Shown: piece by piece, positions 26,189-35,928 of the stretch | Layout of the letters: the number at the start of each line of letters is the position of its first letter | How positions within the stretch are numbered: the first letter of the stretch is position 1 | DNA from: Plantibacter elymi (nom. nud.) | Lineage (GTDB): Bacteria; Actinomycetota; Actinomycetes; Actinomycetales; Microbacteriaceae | Assembly (NCBI RefSeq): GCF_900177795.1 | Contig: NZ_FXWJ01000003.1 | Coordinates: forward strand, 372,001 to 436,000 | Reading direction: 5' to 3' | DNA length: 64,000 bases | Translations under genes and position numbers: made by a program | The notes under the pieces: model-generated | What the model saw: the letters and a program-made list of their open reading frames with translations, nothing else | The model's database searches: none | Told to the model about the DNA's origin: nothing

Positions 26189-27493
26189 TCAAGCCGTCCG
26201 TGAGAAGCCCGCGACGGCCTCGAGGTGGTGCGTGTTCGGGAAGAGGTCGTAGGCCGCGAGGTGGTCGAGCTCGTAGCCCTGCTCCGCCAGGAGGGCGACG
26301 TCGCGGGACAGCGCGATGGGGTCGCAGGCGACGTAGACGATCGACGCGGGGCGCAGCTCGCCGAGCATGGCGACGATCTCCGCGCCGGCACCCGAGCGGG
26401 GCGGGTCGAGCACGACGGTCGCGGTGGCGTACCGGGACCGCTCGATCCGACTGCCCGTCGCGATCTCCGACCGCAGGAAGGCGTCGACCTTCGCGGTGAC
26501 AGCCTGTGCACCCACCCACTCGGACAGGTTCTCCCCCGCGTACTCGGTGGCGCGTTCGTCACTCTCCACGGTCGTGATGCGGGTGGTGGCGCCGAAGCGG
26601 TCCCCCACGCCCGCGGCAAGGAGTCCGACGCCGCCGTAGAGGTCGAGGTTCGCGGCGCGTGGGTCGAAGCGAGCGTCATCGATGGCCGCGGACACGGCCT
26701 GCTGGAGGGTCGTCGCAGCCTGACGGTGGACCTGCCAGAATCCGTTCGCGTCGACGATGAACTCGCGCTCGCCGACGAGCTCGCGGATCGGGTCTGCCGC
26801 CGGGCGGACCGGCTTCGGTCCCCCGCGTCGACCGCGCCCGCCACCGCGTCGGCGGTCGCCGCCTCCGGCCTCGTCCGCGCGCGTCAGGACGCGGACCGTC
26901 CCGGTCGAGGAGGCGACGATGTCGATGGAGGTGGTGCCGTGCGGCAGCTCCTCGAGCTTGGCCGCTTCGGCCACGGCTTCGATCGCGAGCGGCAGGTCGT
27001 CGACGGGGACGACGTGGTGGGACCTCGAGGCGTAGGGACCGATGTTGCCGTGCTGGTCGACGTGCAGGGAGACCCGCGTCCGCCACCGCGTGCCGTCGGG
27101 CGTCTCACCGTCGACCGCGGCGACCGTGAACTCGGGAGCGACTCCGGCGAACCGCTCGAGCCCTTCCGCGAGGACCTGGTGCTTCAGCGTGCGCTGGTGG
27201 GCGAGCTCGATGTGTCCGAACTCCGCTCCCCCGGCCCGCTCGCTCGGCTCGCGGTCGACGGAGGCCTCGGCCCAGACGTGCGGACGGCGGTGCTCGGACG
27301 GCGTGAGGACCTCCAGGGTCTCCGCCCGCCAGAAGCGCTTCTCGTTCTCGTCGACGATGCGTGCCCGCACGCGCTCACCGGGGAGCGTGTCGGGGACTAA
27401 GACCACCCGGCCCTCGTGCCGGGCGACGAAGACACCCCCGTGGGCTACGTTGGTGATGTCCAGTTCCACGGTGCGTGCAGTCGTCGTGCTCAT
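26189..27493 (-). CDS. TrmA/RlmD-type RNA (uracil-5) methyltransferase lacking the Fe-S cysteines
   Basis: The 434-residue protein has an N-terminal TRAM-like RNA-binding domain (residues about 1-60, ending in VLTPSEHRR) and a C-terminal SAM-dependent methyltransferase domain. The latter has the SAM loop NLDLYGGVGLLAAG, the VVLDPPRSGAG motif and the catalytic cysteine in YVACDPIALSRD, which forms the covalent uridine adduct. Relatives such as RlmD bind a 4Fe-4S cluster through a CGGC-containing motif; here the matching place reads ERAGGAEFGHI, with no cysteines. A Gly/Arg-rich insert (GGGDRRRGGGRGRRGG) sits in the middle. The RNA target cannot be told. It diverges from maf. Confidence 0.85.
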   Translation of the reverse strand: MSTTTARTVELDITNVAHGGVFVARHEGRVVLVPDTLPGERVRARIVDENEKRFWRAETLEVLTPSEHRRPHVWAEASVDREPSERAGGAEFGHIELAHQRTLKHQVLAEGLERFAGVAPEFTVAAVDGETPDGTRWRTRVSLHVDQHGNIGPYASRSHHVVPVDDLPLAIEAVAEAAKLEELPHGTTSIDIVASSTGTVRVLTRADEAGGGDRRRGGGRGRRGGPKPVRPAADPIRELVGEREFIVDANGFWQVHRQAATTLQQAVSAAIDDARFDPRAANLDLYGGVGLLAAGVGDRFGATTRITTVESDERATEYAGENLSEWVGAQAVTAKVDAFLRSEIATGSRIERSRYATATVVLDPPRSGAGAEIVAMLGELRPASIVYVACDPIALSRDVALLAEQGYELDHLAAYDLFPNTHHLEAVAGFSRTA

Positions 27494-27555
27494 GCGTCGA
27501 GCATGTCACACGGGCGGCTGCGGGGAGTCCACCGTCCACTGCAGAAGGAACCGTC

Positions 27556-28206
27556 ATGCACCTCACGCTCGCCTCCACGTCACCGGCCCGACTCGCCCTG
27601 CTGCGGTCGAGTGGCATCGAGCCGATCGTCGTCCCGTCGTCGGTCGATGAGGAGCAGGCCGTCCACGACGCGACCCGTGCCGCGGGTGCGCCGCTCGCCC
27701 CCGACGAGGTCGTGGCACTCCTCGCCCGTGCGAAGGCGGAGGCCGCTCTGGCCGTCGTGCGCGGACGTGGCGACGCCGCCGACCTCATCCTCGGCGGCGA
27801 CTCGGTCTTCGTCCTCGACGGCGTCGTCCACGGCAAGCCACACACCCCCGAGCGCGCCCGCGAACGCTGGCACGCCCAGCGCGGCCGGACGGGGACCCTG
27901 TACTCCGGTCACTGGCTCATCGACTGCACCGGTGCCTCGCCGGTCGGGATCGGTGCGGTCGCGAGCGCCGAGGTGTCCTTCGCCGACGACCTCGACGACG
28001 CCGAGATCGACGCCTACATCGCCTCGGGTGAGCCCCTGGCGGTCGCCGGCGCGTTCACGATCGACAGTCTCGGTGCCGCCTTCATCACCCGCATCGAGGG
28101 CGATCCGTCGACCGTCGTCGGCCTCTCGCTCCCGACCCTGCGGCGTCTCGTCCGCACGCTGGGACACGACTGGCACGAGCTCCGCAACCGACCCGGTGCC
28201 CTCTGA
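27556..28206 (+). CDS. maf: Maf-family nucleotide pyrophosphatase
   Basis: This 216-residue protein matches Maf proteins, which hydrolyse non-canonical or selected nucleoside triphosphates to monophosphates and influence cell division in some bacteria. The N-terminal LASTSPARLALLRSSGI is the family hallmark, and GGDSVFVLDG and GKPHTPERARE are the conserved catalytic blocks. The ATG at 27556 has a gaagga site eight bases upstream. In many Actinobacteria maf sits between accDE and the biotin carboxylase gene. Here it keeps its place before accBC but has lost direct contact with accDE. Confidence 0.9.
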   Translation: MHLTLASTSPARLALLRSSGIEPIVVPSSVDEEQAVHDATRAAGAPLAPDEVVALLARAKAEAALAVVRGRGDAADLILGGDSVFVLDGVVHGKPHTPERARERWHAQRGRTGTLYSGHWLIDCTGASPVGIGAVASAEVSFADDLDDAEIDAYIASGEPLAVAGAFTIDSLGAAFITRIEGDPSTVVGLSLPTLRRLVRTLGHDWHELRNRPGAL

Positions 28207-28302
28207 CACCCCAGCCCTTGTAGAGGCGACACGTCGTTCCCGCGACTTTTTTGTGCGTGTGAGCCAAAGGCTCACCCGGGCCTCCCGGTAGGCTCGTGGA
28301 CT

Positions 28303-30063
28303 GTGCCACGTATAACCAAGGTCCTCATCGCCAACCGTGGCGAGATCGCCGTCCGCGTCATCCGAGCCGCGAAGGACAGCGGGATCGCCTCCGTCGCCGT
28401 CTACGCCGACCAGGATCGCGACGCCATGCACGCCCGTCTCGCCGACGAGGCCTACGCCCTCGACGGGACGACGAGCGCGGAGACGTACCTCGTCATCGAC
28501 AAGCTCCTGTCCATCGCCCGACGGTCCGGCGCCGACGCCGTCCACCCGGGCTACGGGTTCCTCGCCGAGAACGCGGACTTCGCGCGTGCCGTCATGGCCG
28601 CAGGGCTGATCTGGATCGGCCCGTCGCCCGAGGCCATCGAGCGTCTCGGCGACAAGGTATCCGCCCGCCACGTGGCTGAGAAGGTGGGCGCTCCGCTCGC
28701 CCCCGGCACGCTCAACCCCGTCTCGGGTGCCGAGGAGGTGCTCGACTTCGTCGACATCCACGGCCTGCCCGTCGCCATCAAGGCGGCGTTCGGTGGCGGC
28801 GGTCGCGGCCTGAAGGTCGCCCGCGAGCGCGAGGAGGTCGCCGAGCTCTTCGAGTCGGCAACCCGCGAGGCCATCGCAGCGTTCGGCCGGGGCGAGTGCT
28901 TCGTCGAGAAGTACCTCGACCAGCCGCGCCATGTCGAGACACAGTGCCTCGCCGACGCGCACGGCAACGTGGTCGTCGTCTCCACCCGCGACTGCTCGCT
29001 GCAGCGTCGCCACCAGAAGCTCGTCGAAGAGGCACCGGCGCCCTTCCTCACCGACGACCAGGTGACGGAGCTCTACCGCGCCTCGAAGGCGATCCTCAAG
29101 GAGGTCGGCTACCTCGGTGCCGGCACCTGCGAGTTCCTCATCGGCAAGGACGGCACCGTCTCCTTCCTCGAGGTCAACACCCGCCTGCAGGTCGAGCACC
29201 CGGTCTCCGAGGAGATCACCGGCATCGACCTCGTCCGCGAGCAGTTCCGCCTCGCCGAGGGCGGCGTCCTCGACTACGACGACCCGCAGCCGAGCGGCCA
29301 CTCCTTAGAGTTCCGCATCAACGGCGAGGACCCGGGACGCGGCTTCCTCCCGCAGCCGGGCCCGATCCACGTGTTCAAGACCTTCGGCGGCCCCGGTGTC
29401 CGGCTCGACTCCGGCGTCACGGCCGGCGACACGATCTCAGGCGCGTTCGACTCGCTCCTCGGCAAGATCATCGTCACGGGACGCACCCGCGAGGAGGCGC
29501 TCGAGCGCAGCCGTCGCGCGCTCGACGAGTTCGAGGTCGCCGGCCTCCCCACCGTCATCCCCTTCCACCGCAAGATCGTCCGCGACCCCGCCTTCACCGC
29601 GGAGGACGGCACCTTCGGCGTCTACACCCGATGGATCGAGACGGAGTTCGTCAACGACATCGAGCCCTGGGACGGATCCATCGATGCGCAACAGGCGCCC
29701 GCTGCCCGCTCGACGGTGGTCGTCGAGGTCGGCGGCAAGCGGCTTGAAGTCAGCCTTCCGGGCGGACAGCTGGGGCTGAACGTCGGTGCACCGGTCGCCG
29801 CTCCCGCTCCGCACCGCCGCGGTGGTGCAGCGGTGGTCTCGGGTGCGACGGGTGATTCCGTCTCGGCGCCCATGCAGGCGACCATCGTGAAGCTCGCGGT
29901 CGCCGAGGGCGATGTCGTCGTGAAGGGCGATCTCGTCGTCGTCCTCGAGGCGATGAAGATGGAACAGCCCATCACGGCGCACAAGGACGGCACGGTCGGC
30001 GCGATCGACGCGACGGTCGGTGCCACGGTCTCCTCGGGTCACCAGCTCCTCACCATCAGCTGA
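28303..30063 (+). CDS. accBC: Acyl-CoA carboxylase alpha subunit (biotin carboxylase + BCCP)
   Basis: The 586-residue fusion carboxylates its own biotin with ATP and bicarbonate and hands the carboxyl group to the beta subunit encoded at 18.8-20.4 kb. Domains in order are the biotin carboxylase N domain ([18 protein letters not shown]), the ATP-grasp domain ([31 protein letters not shown]), the C domain ([10 protein letters not shown]), a flexible linker, and the carrier domain with the biotinylated Lys552 in EAMKMEQP. The GTG start is supported by the immediate [12 protein letters not shown]. It is the expected substrate of BirA (17.9-18.7 kb). Confidence 0.95.
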   Translation: MPRITKVLIANRGEIAVRVIRAAKDSGIASVAVYADQDRDAMHARLADEAYALDGTTSAETYLVIDKLLSIARRSGADAVHPGYGFLAENADFARAVMAAGLIWIGPSPEAIERLGDKVSARHVAEKVGAPLAPGTLNPVSGAEEVLDFVDIHGLPVAIKAAFGGGGRGLKVAREREEVAELFESATREAIAAFGRGECFVEKYLDQPRHVETQCLADAHGNVVVVSTRDCSLQRRHQKLVEEAPAPFLTDDQVTELYRASKAILKEVGYLGAGTCEFLIGKDGTVSFLEVNTRLQVEHPVSEEITGIDLVREQFRLAEGGVLDYDDPQPSGHSLEFRINGEDPGRGFLPQPGPIHVFKTFGGPGVRLDSGVTAGDTISGAFDSLLGKIIVTGRTREEALERSRRALDEFEVAGLPTVIPFHRKIVRDPAFTAEDGTFGVYTRWIETEFVNDIEPWDGSIDAQQAPAARSTVVVEVGGKRLEVSLPGGQLGLNVGAPVAAPAPHRRGGAAVVSGATGDSVSAPMQATIVKLAVAEGDVVVKGDLVVVLEAMKMEQPITAHKDGTVGAIDATVGATVSSGHQLLTIS

Positions 30064-30117
30064 CCCGACCGGCGCCCTCGGGCGTCGCATCGGACCCGGC
30101 GACGATACGCTGAGCAG

Positions 30118-31755
30118 GTGTCAGCAGCCGACCTCCTCGAAGACGCGTTGGATCGTGTGGCGGACTTCGACGCCGTCGGCGCGATCGCGCTGCTCGAGGC
30201 CGAACCGCACGCGGCGTCCGATCCCCGCGTCCTCGCCCTCCTGTCCTACGCCCGGTTCACCACCGCCGATTTCGCGGGTTGCCGACGGGACGCGGTGGAC
30301 GCGCTCGCCGCCTCGACGGACTCCGACCGGACGACGCGCCTGCTCGTGCTCGGAGCCGCCGGGCTCGCGCTCGGATCGGACCGCTCGTCCGGCTCGGAGC
30401 TGGAAGGGTGCTTCACGGAGGCGGACGCCCTCGTCGACGACGGCGGCGACCTCGAACCGACCCTGGCCTGGCTCGTCGGGTACCTGCTCGTCGAGGGCGC
30501 GGTCGTCAACGTCCTGATCCACGCCGCCCGGCGCTTCGCCGACGCGTTCGCCGATGAGATCGCCGCCACCCCGAGCCGCTTGTACCGGACACTCGTCGAC
30601 GGGGTCCTCGCCCGACTGCTCCTCAACGAGGGACGCGTCGCCGAGGCCGAGGCCGCCGCGCTCGCGATGTTCGAGCGGGCCGGGAGCGGACCGACCGCCC
30701 TGTACGCGGAGGCCGTGCAGTGCCTCGTCGCCGGCAACCGTGCCGAGCAGGGGGCGACCAGGACGCTCGCCCGCCGCGTCCGTCAGGCCATCCCCGAACC
30801 CACGGGCGCCTTCCAGACGACGTGCTACCTCCTCGTCGGCTACGGACTCGCCGCCCTCGCGGACGACCACGGCGCCGCGGCCCTCGCACGGAGCGCTTCG
30901 GGGAATGACTTCAGCGGCCTGTCCGTCCAGGACCGGGCCCTCGCGATCGAGCTGCTCGTCTCGAGCGCGTTCCTCGACCGCGACATCGTCGAATCGGAAC
31001 GCCTCATCGGCTTCATCGCCGCCGATGTCGACCGTAGGGTCCCCGGGCCGGCCATCCTCCGGATGCAGTGCAAGCTCGAACTCCTCCACGGGCGACCCGC
31101 CGACGCGCTGGCGCTCGCGCGCACGGCGACCACCCGCGCATTGGCCGACGGTCGCATGCTGGAAGCCGGTATCGGCGAGATCCTCGCGACGCGTGCCCTG
31201 ATCGCAATGTCCGACCGGACGCAGGCCGTCCGTGAGTTGGCCGCGCTCGCCGAGCAGGCGGTCCGCGGTGGGCACACGGCCGCGACCCGCTCCGCCGCCC
31301 GGGAGCTGAAGGCGATCGGTCGACGCCTCGCGCCGGTCGCGGGGTCCGGTTGGGACGGACTGTCGCCACGCGAACGCGAGGTCGCCCTGCTCTCCGCGGA
31401 GGGCAACTCGACGGCGGAGATCGCGTCCGTGCTCCAGCTCTCCTCGCGCACCGTCGACGCCCACGTCACCCGGGTGCTCGCGGCGTTCGGGATCGTGTCC
31501 CGCCGCCAGCTCCCCTCACGGCTCCCGGCCACGCTGCCGTTGACCGCCGTCCCCGTCCCGACCGCACCGCTGACGCCACGACAACGGGATCTCACCGAAC
31601 TCGTCGCGGACGGCCTGTCGAACGACGAGATCGCGACGGCCCTCGGCATCTCCCGCAAGACCGTGGAGAAGCATCTGAGCGCCGTCTTCCACGCCTGGGG
31701 CGTGCGCTCGCGGGTCGCCGTCGCACGCATCGTGCTCGCGAACCGCGCTCGGTGA
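30118..31755 (+). CDS. Transcription regulator with two tandem LuxR-type helix-turn-helix domains
   Basis: The 545-residue protein is all-helical and Ala-rich over its first 400 residues, in the manner of TPR-like sensor regions of large LuxR regulators; no ATP-binding P-loop is visible. It ends with two complete LuxR-type DNA-binding domains: about residues 415-465 (LSPREREVALLSAEGNSTAE, SSRTVDAHVTRVL) and about 484-540 (LTPRQRDLTELVADGLSNDE, SRKTVEKHLSAVF), joined by a Pro-rich linker. Two such domains in one chain are unusual. The GTG start has an agcagg stretch upstream. It lies between accBC and the lpdA-like gene; its targets are unknown. Confidence 0.85.
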   Translation: MSAADLLEDALDRVADFDAVGAIALLEAEPHAASDPRVLALLSYARFTTADFAGCRRDAVDALAASTDSDRTTRLLVLGAAGLALGSDRSSGSELEGCFTEADALVDDGGDLEPTLAWLVGYLLVEGAVVNVLIHAARRFADAFADEIAATPSRLYRTLVDGVLARLLLNEGRVAEAEAAALAMFERAGSGPTALYAEAVQCLVAGNRAEQGATRTLARRVRQAIPEPTGAFQTTCYLLVGYGLAALADDHGAAALARSASGNDFSGLSVQDRALAIELLVSSAFLDRDIVESERLIGFIAADVDRRVPGPAILRMQCKLELLHGRPADALALARTATTRALADGRMLEAGIGEILATRALIAMSDRTQAVRELAALAEQAVRGGHTAATRSAARELKAIGRRLAPVAGSGWDGLSPREREVALLSAEGNSTAEIASVLQLSSRTVDAHVTRVLAAFGIVSRRQLPSRLPATLPLTAVPVPTAPLTPRQRDLTELVADGLSNDEIATALGISRKTVEKHLSAVFHAWGVRSRVAVARIVLANRAR

Positions 31756-31802
31756 ACCGCTGCGCCTCGACGACGGTCCGACGAGGACGCCGGGGATGAG
31801 GG

Positions 31803-33239
31803 CTATTCGACGATGTGCATGGCGCGCGCCGCGTCGGTGATCGACCCGGTGAGTGACGGGTAGACCGTGAAGGCACGTGCGACCTGGTCGACGTTCAGCC
31901 GCTGCTCGACCGCGAGGGCGAGCGGGAAGATGAGCTCGCTGGCCTTCGGGGCGACGATGACTCCGCCGATGACCGTCCCGCTGCCGGTCCGCGCGAACAG
32001 TTTGACGAAGCCGTCCTTGATGCCCATCATCTTCGCGCGCGGGTTCTGGGCGAGGGGCAGCTTGTAGATCTCGCCCTGGGCGATGCCGTCCTCGATCTGC
32101 TTCTGGGTCCAGCCGACGGTCGCGATCTCCGGCTGCGTGAAGATGTTCGCGGCGACGTTGCGGATCTCCGTCGGGTTCACCGCGTCGCCCATCGCGTGCA
32201 GCATCGAAGTGCGACCCTGCATCGACGCGACGGACGCGAGCGGCAGGAAGGTCGTGCAGTCACCGGCGGCGTAGATGTTGGGGACGCTCGTGCGGGCCAC
32301 CCGGTTCACACGGATGTGCCCGGAATCGGTCAGCTGCACGCCGGCCTCCTCGAGACCGATCCCGGCGGTGTTCGGCACCGAACCGACCGCCATGAGGCAG
32401 TGCGACCCCTCGACCGTGCGACCGTCGGAGAGTGTGGCGACGACGCCGTGCTCGGTGCGGGTGACGGAGTCGGCCCGCGACTTCGACAGGACCGTCATGC
32501 CGTTGCGCTTGAAGACGTTCTCAATGACCGCCGCGGCATCGGCGTCCTCGCCGGGCAGCACCTGGTCGCGGCTCGAGATGAGCGTGACCTTCGAGCCGAG
32601 TGCCGTGTAGGCGGAGGCGAACTCGGCGCCGGTGACGCCCGAGCCGACGACGATGAGGTGCTCGGGGACGGAGGTGAGGTTGTAGAGCTGCGTCCAGGTG
32701 AGGATGCGCTCGCCGTCCGGCAGGGCGGAGGGCAACTGGCGCGGGCTGGCGCCGACGGAGACGACGACGGTATCGGCCTCGATGCGGTCGAAGTCGGTGC
32801 CGCCGGACAGGTCGGTCGAGACGATGACCTCGTTCGGTCCGTCGAGCCGCCCCTGACCGTTGACGATGCGGACACCGGCACGGATGAGACTCGCGCGCAT
32901 GTCCTCGGACTGCTGGCGGGCCAGCCCGAGCAGTCGCTTGTTGACGGCGGCGAGGTTCACAGCGACCTCGGGACGGCTGGGCTTGCCGGTGGTGTCCGAG
33001 CGGACGAAGAACTGCACACCGAGGTCGGCAGCCTCGCCGATGGCCCCGACCGCGTCGGCCGTGGCGATCAGGCTCTTGGACGGGACGACGTCGGTGATGA
33101 CCGCCGCGCCGCCGACGCCCGTGCGCTCCACGAGCGTGACGTCGGCCCCGAGCTGCGCCCCGGCGAGGGCCGCCTCGTACCCGCCGGGTCCGCCTCCGAT
33201 GATCGCCACTCGCTGCTTGCGTTCGAACTCGTAGGCCAT
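31803..33239 (-). CDS. lpdA: NAD(P)H-quinone dehydrogenase of the LpdA type
   Basis: This 478-residue flavoprotein has the two-dinucleotide-fold layout of the lipoamide dehydrogenase superfamily: FAD motif VAIIGGGPGGYEAALA, a second nucleotide fold LIVVGSGVTGAEFASAY, and YAAGDCT. The redox-active CxxxxC disulfide is missing; the place reads GVGGAAVITDVVPSKSLIA. The C-terminal dimer domain lacks the usual HxxxxE pair. This is the pattern of the actinobacterial LpdA (Rv3303c-like) group, known to reduce quinones with NAD(P)H instead of lipoamide. The ATG at 33239 begins directly before the FAD motif. It is divergent from punA. Confidence 0.88.
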   Translation of the reverse strand: MAYEFERKQRVAIIGGGPGGYEAALAGAQLGADVTLVERTGVGGAAVITDVVPSKSLIATADAVGAIGEAADLGVQFFVRSDTTGKPSRPEVAVNLAAVNKRLLGLARQQSEDMRASLIRAGVRIVNGQGRLDGPNEVIVSTDLSGGTDFDRIEADTVVVSVGASPRQLPSALPDGERILTWTQLYNLTSVPEHLIVVGSGVTGAEFASAYTALGSKVTLISSRDQVLPGEDADAAAVIENVFKRNGMTVLSKSRADSVTRTEHGVVATLSDGRTVEGSHCLMAVGSVPNTAGIGLEEAGVQLTDSGHIRVNRVARTSVPNIYAAGDCTTFLPLASVASMQGRTSMLHAMGDAVNPTEIRNVAANIFTQPEIATVGWTQKQIEDGIAQGEIYKLPLAQNPRAKMMGIKDGFVKLFARTGSGTVIGGVIVAPKASELIFPLALAVEQRLNVDQVARAFTVYPSLTGSITDAARAMHIVE

Positions 33240-33367
33240 GCGTCCATTCTCGCGCGCCACCAGGGGCGGGACCAAACCCGTTCGGGCCCGCCGCGGCGGG
33301 GATCGTGCGCGGATGAGCGGGGTCGGCACGGTTGGGCGGCGGCCCCGCCCCTGTCTAGAGTGAGAGG

Positions 33368-34201
33368 ATGTCCGAAACCTCTGCGAACCCACTCGATCTG
33401 TCCGATGTCGATCCCTTCGAGATCGCCCGCGAAGCCGCCGGCCAGATCGCCGAGAAGACCGGCGTGGAACGCCACGACATCGCGCTCACCCTCGGCAGCG
33501 GCTGGGGCAAGGCGGCCGACCTGATCGGCGAGACGACGGCGACGATCCCGGCCTCGGAGATCGTCGGCTTCTCGAAGCCGGCGCTCGAGGGCCACGTGGG
33601 CACCCTGCGCTCGGTCCTGCTCCCGAGCGGCAAGCGTGCGCTCGTCATCGGCGCCCGGACGCACTACTACGAGAACCACGGTGTCCGCCGTGTCGTGCAC
33701 AGCGTGCGGACGGCCGCTGCGGCCGGCGCGGGCATCATGGTGCTGACGAACGGCGCAGGCGGCATCAAGGACCACTGGACGCCAGGCACGCCCGTGCTGA
33801 TCAGCGACCACATCAACCTCACGGCCGACTCGCCGCTCGAGGGCGCGACGTTCATCGACCTCACCGACCTCTACGCCAAGCGGCTGCGGGACATCGCGCA
33901 CAGCGTCGCTCCGGAGCTCGACGAAGGCGTCTACACGCAGTTCCGCGGACCGCACTACGAGACCCCCGCCGAGGTCCAGATGGCGAAGGCGATCGGTGGC
34001 CACATCGTCGGCATGTCCACCGCGCTCGAGGCGATCGCCGCACGTCAGGCCGGTATGGAGGTCCTCGGGATGTCGCTCATCACGAACCTCGCCGCCGGCA
34101 TCCAGCAGACGCCGCTCAGCCACGCCGAGGTCATCGAAGCCGGCCAGGCGGCCGAGCCGGTGATCAGCAAGCTCCTCGCGCAGATCGTCGCGGCCCTGTG
34201 A
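33368..34201 (+). CDS. punA: Purine-nucleoside phosphorylase
   Basis: The 277-residue protein is a trimeric-type (PNP/MTAP class) phosphorylase that splits purine (deoxy)nucleosides with phosphate into base and (deoxy)ribose 1-phosphate. Family motifs are ALTLGSGWGKAADL near the N terminus, MVLTNGAGGIKDHW, the YTQFRGPHYETPAEVQMAK block that binds substrate, and GMSTALEAIAARQ. Its stop overlaps the start of the sugar-phosphate mutase by four bases, which would take the released pentose 1-phosphate onward. Both belong functionally with the nucleoside transporter genes on the opposite strand. Confidence 0.93.
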   Translation: MSETSANPLDLSDVDPFEIAREAAGQIAEKTGVERHDIALTLGSGWGKAADLIGETTATIPASEIVGFSKPALEGHVGTLRSVLLPSGKRALVIGARTHYYENHGVRRVVHSVRTAAAAGAGIMVLTNGAGGIKDHWTPGTPVLISDHINLTADSPLEGATFIDLTDLYAKRLRDIAHSVAPELDEGVYTQFRGPHYETPAEVQMAKAIGGHIVGMSTALEAIAARQAGMEVLGMSLITNLAAGIQQTPLSHAEVIEAGQAAEPVISKLLAQIVAAL

Positions 34202-35901
34202 GCGAGGCGACGAGCCTGCTCGCGACCGCCGAGGCCTGGCTCGCCCAGGATCCCGACGACGAGACCCGGGCCGAACTGGCAGGCCTCGTCGAGCGCGCCC
34301 GCGTGTCCGACGACGTGGCCGTCGCAGAACTGCACGACCGCTTCGACACCCGACTGCAGTTCGGCACGGCCGGGCTCCGCGGTCGCATCGAGGCCGGTTC
34401 CAACCGGATGAACCGGGTCCTCGTCTCACAGGCCGCCGCCGGGCTCGCCGCCTACCTGCTCGAGCAGGCGCCGGAAGGCGTGACGCCGAGCGTCGTCATC
34501 GGCTACGACGGCCGGAAGAACTCCGCCGTGTTCGCCAGCGACACCGCGGAGCTGATGGCCGGCGCCGGTGTCCGCGCCATCCTGCTTCCACGGCTCCTCC
34601 CGACGCCCGTCCTCGCGTTCGCCGTCCGGTTCTTCGACGCCTCGGCCGGCGTCATGGTGACCGCCAGTCACAATCCGCCCGCCGACAACGGCTACAAGGT
34701 GTACCTCGGCGGTGAGCACCACGGGTCCCAGATCGTCTCCCCCGCCGACGCGGCCATCGCCGCCCACATCGGGCGCATCGCCGAGACGGCGCTCGTCCAG
34801 GACCTCCCGCGCAGCGACGCCTTCGAGATCGCGGGCGAGGACGTCGTCGACGCCTATGTCGCGGCGACCGCGGCCGTCGCACCCGCCCCGGCGGGCAGCC
34901 AGCTGCGCGTCGTCTACACGGCCATGCACGGCGTGGGTTGGGAGACGACCCGACGCGTCCTCGAGACCGCCGGTTACCCGGCACCGGAACTCGTCACCGA
35001 GCAGATCGATCCCGATCCCACCTTCCGGACCGTCAGCTTCCCGAACCCGGAGGAGCCCGGCGCACTCGACCTGTCGTTCGCGACGGCGCGAGCGGTCGGG
35101 GCCGACCTCATCATCGCCAACGACCCCGACGCCGACCGCCTGGCGATCGCGATCCCCGACGACGCAGCCCCCTCGGGGTTCCGTCGGCTCACCGGCAACG
35201 AGGTCGGTCTCCTCCTCGGGTGGCGGGCCGCCCAGGCCGCCAGTGCGGCACTCGACGGCGACGCGGCACCCGAGGGCACGCTCGCGTGCTCGATCGTCTC
35301 CTCCCCGGCCCTGCGCATCGTCGCCGAAGCGCACGGCCTCGAGTTCCGGGAGACCCTCACCGGGTTCAAGTGGATCTCCCGGACGCCGGGCATGCTCTTC
35401 GGCTTCGAGGAGGCCCTCGGCTACCTCGTGAACCCCGGGACCGTGCGCGACAAGGACGGCATCTCGGCCGCCGTCGCGTTCCTCGGTCTCGCGACGGCTT
35501 CGGCGCAGGCGGGCGAGAGCGTCGCGGGGCTCCTCGACCGGTTCGCGGACACCTTCGGTTCATTCGGCAGCGACCAGATCTCCATCCGCTACGCGGAGCT
35601 CAGCCGCATCGGCGAGGTCATGTCCGGGCTGCGGGCGCTCCCACCGACGGAACTGGCGGGCGCCCGGGTGACCCGGATCGACGACCTCGCCGACGGGTTC
35701 GAGACGCTCCCGCCGAGCGACGTCCTGCGCGTCTGGCTCGACGACGGCACCCGGGTCATGATCCGGCCGAGCGGCACGGAGCCGAAGCTCAAGGTGTACG
35801 TCGACGTCCAGTCCGCCGACGGCGACGCCGCCGAGCGTGCGGCGACGGTCACCGCGCGGCTCACCGCTCTGCGGACGGACCTGACGGCGCTCGTCTCCTA
35901 G
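34198..35901 (+). CDS. pmmB: Phosphosugar mutase (phosphopentomutase/phosphomannomutase family)
   Basis: The 567-residue alpha-D-phosphohexomutase-family enzyme has the phospho-serine loop VMVTASHNPPADNGYKVYL, the metal loop ANDPDADRLAIA, the substrate loop FGFEEALGYL and the phosphate-binding IRPSGTEPKLKVY. N-terminal LQFGTAGLRGRIEAG is typical of the subgroup (Rv3308/PgcA-like) that works on glucose or pentose phosphates. The 4-base GTGA overlap with punA makes conversion of (deoxy)ribose 1-phosphate to the 5-phosphate the most likely role, which is an inference from context. The length is standard for this subgroup. Confidence 0.88.
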   Translation: MSEATSLLATAEAWLAQDPDDETRAELAGLVERARVSDDVAVAELHDRFDTRLQFGTAGLRGRIEAGSNRMNRVLVSQAAAGLAAYLLEQAPEGVTPSVVIGYDGRKNSAVFASDTAELMAGAGVRAILLPRLLPTPVLAFAVRFFDASAGVMVTASHNPPADNGYKVYLGGEHHGSQIVSPADAAIAAHIGRIAETALVQDLPRSDAFEIAGEDVVDAYVAATAAVAPAPAGSQLRVVYTAMHGVGWETTRRVLETAGYPAPELVTEQIDPDPTFRTVSFPNPEEPGALDLSFATARAVGADLIIANDPDADRLAIAIPDDAAPSGFRRLTGNEVGLLLGWRAAQAASAALDGDAAPEGTLACSIVSSPALRIVAEAHGLEFRETLTGFKWISRTPGMLFGFEEALGYLVNPGTVRDKDGISAAVAFLGLATASAQAGESVAGLLDRFADTFGSFGSDQISIRYAELSRIGEVMSGLRALPPTELAGARVTRIDDLADGFETLPPSDVLRVWLDDGTRVMIRPSGTEPKLKVYVDVQSADGDAAERAATVTARLTALRTDLTALVS

Positions 35902-35928
35902 CTGCTCGACACGCTCGGCGCCTGGTGG

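Noticed and set aside
28231-28275. T6 run next to the gtgagcc/ggctcac hairpin upstream of accBC as a terminator
   Set aside because: The T-run precedes the hairpin on the plus strand and would be an A-run after it on the minus strand, so it does not fit an intrinsic terminator in either direction.
31803-33239. Missing redox disulfide in the lipoamide dehydrogenase-like protein as evidence of a broken gene
   Set aside because: Loss of the CxxxxC pair is characteristic of the known actinobacterial LpdA quinone-reductase group, so the gene is intact.
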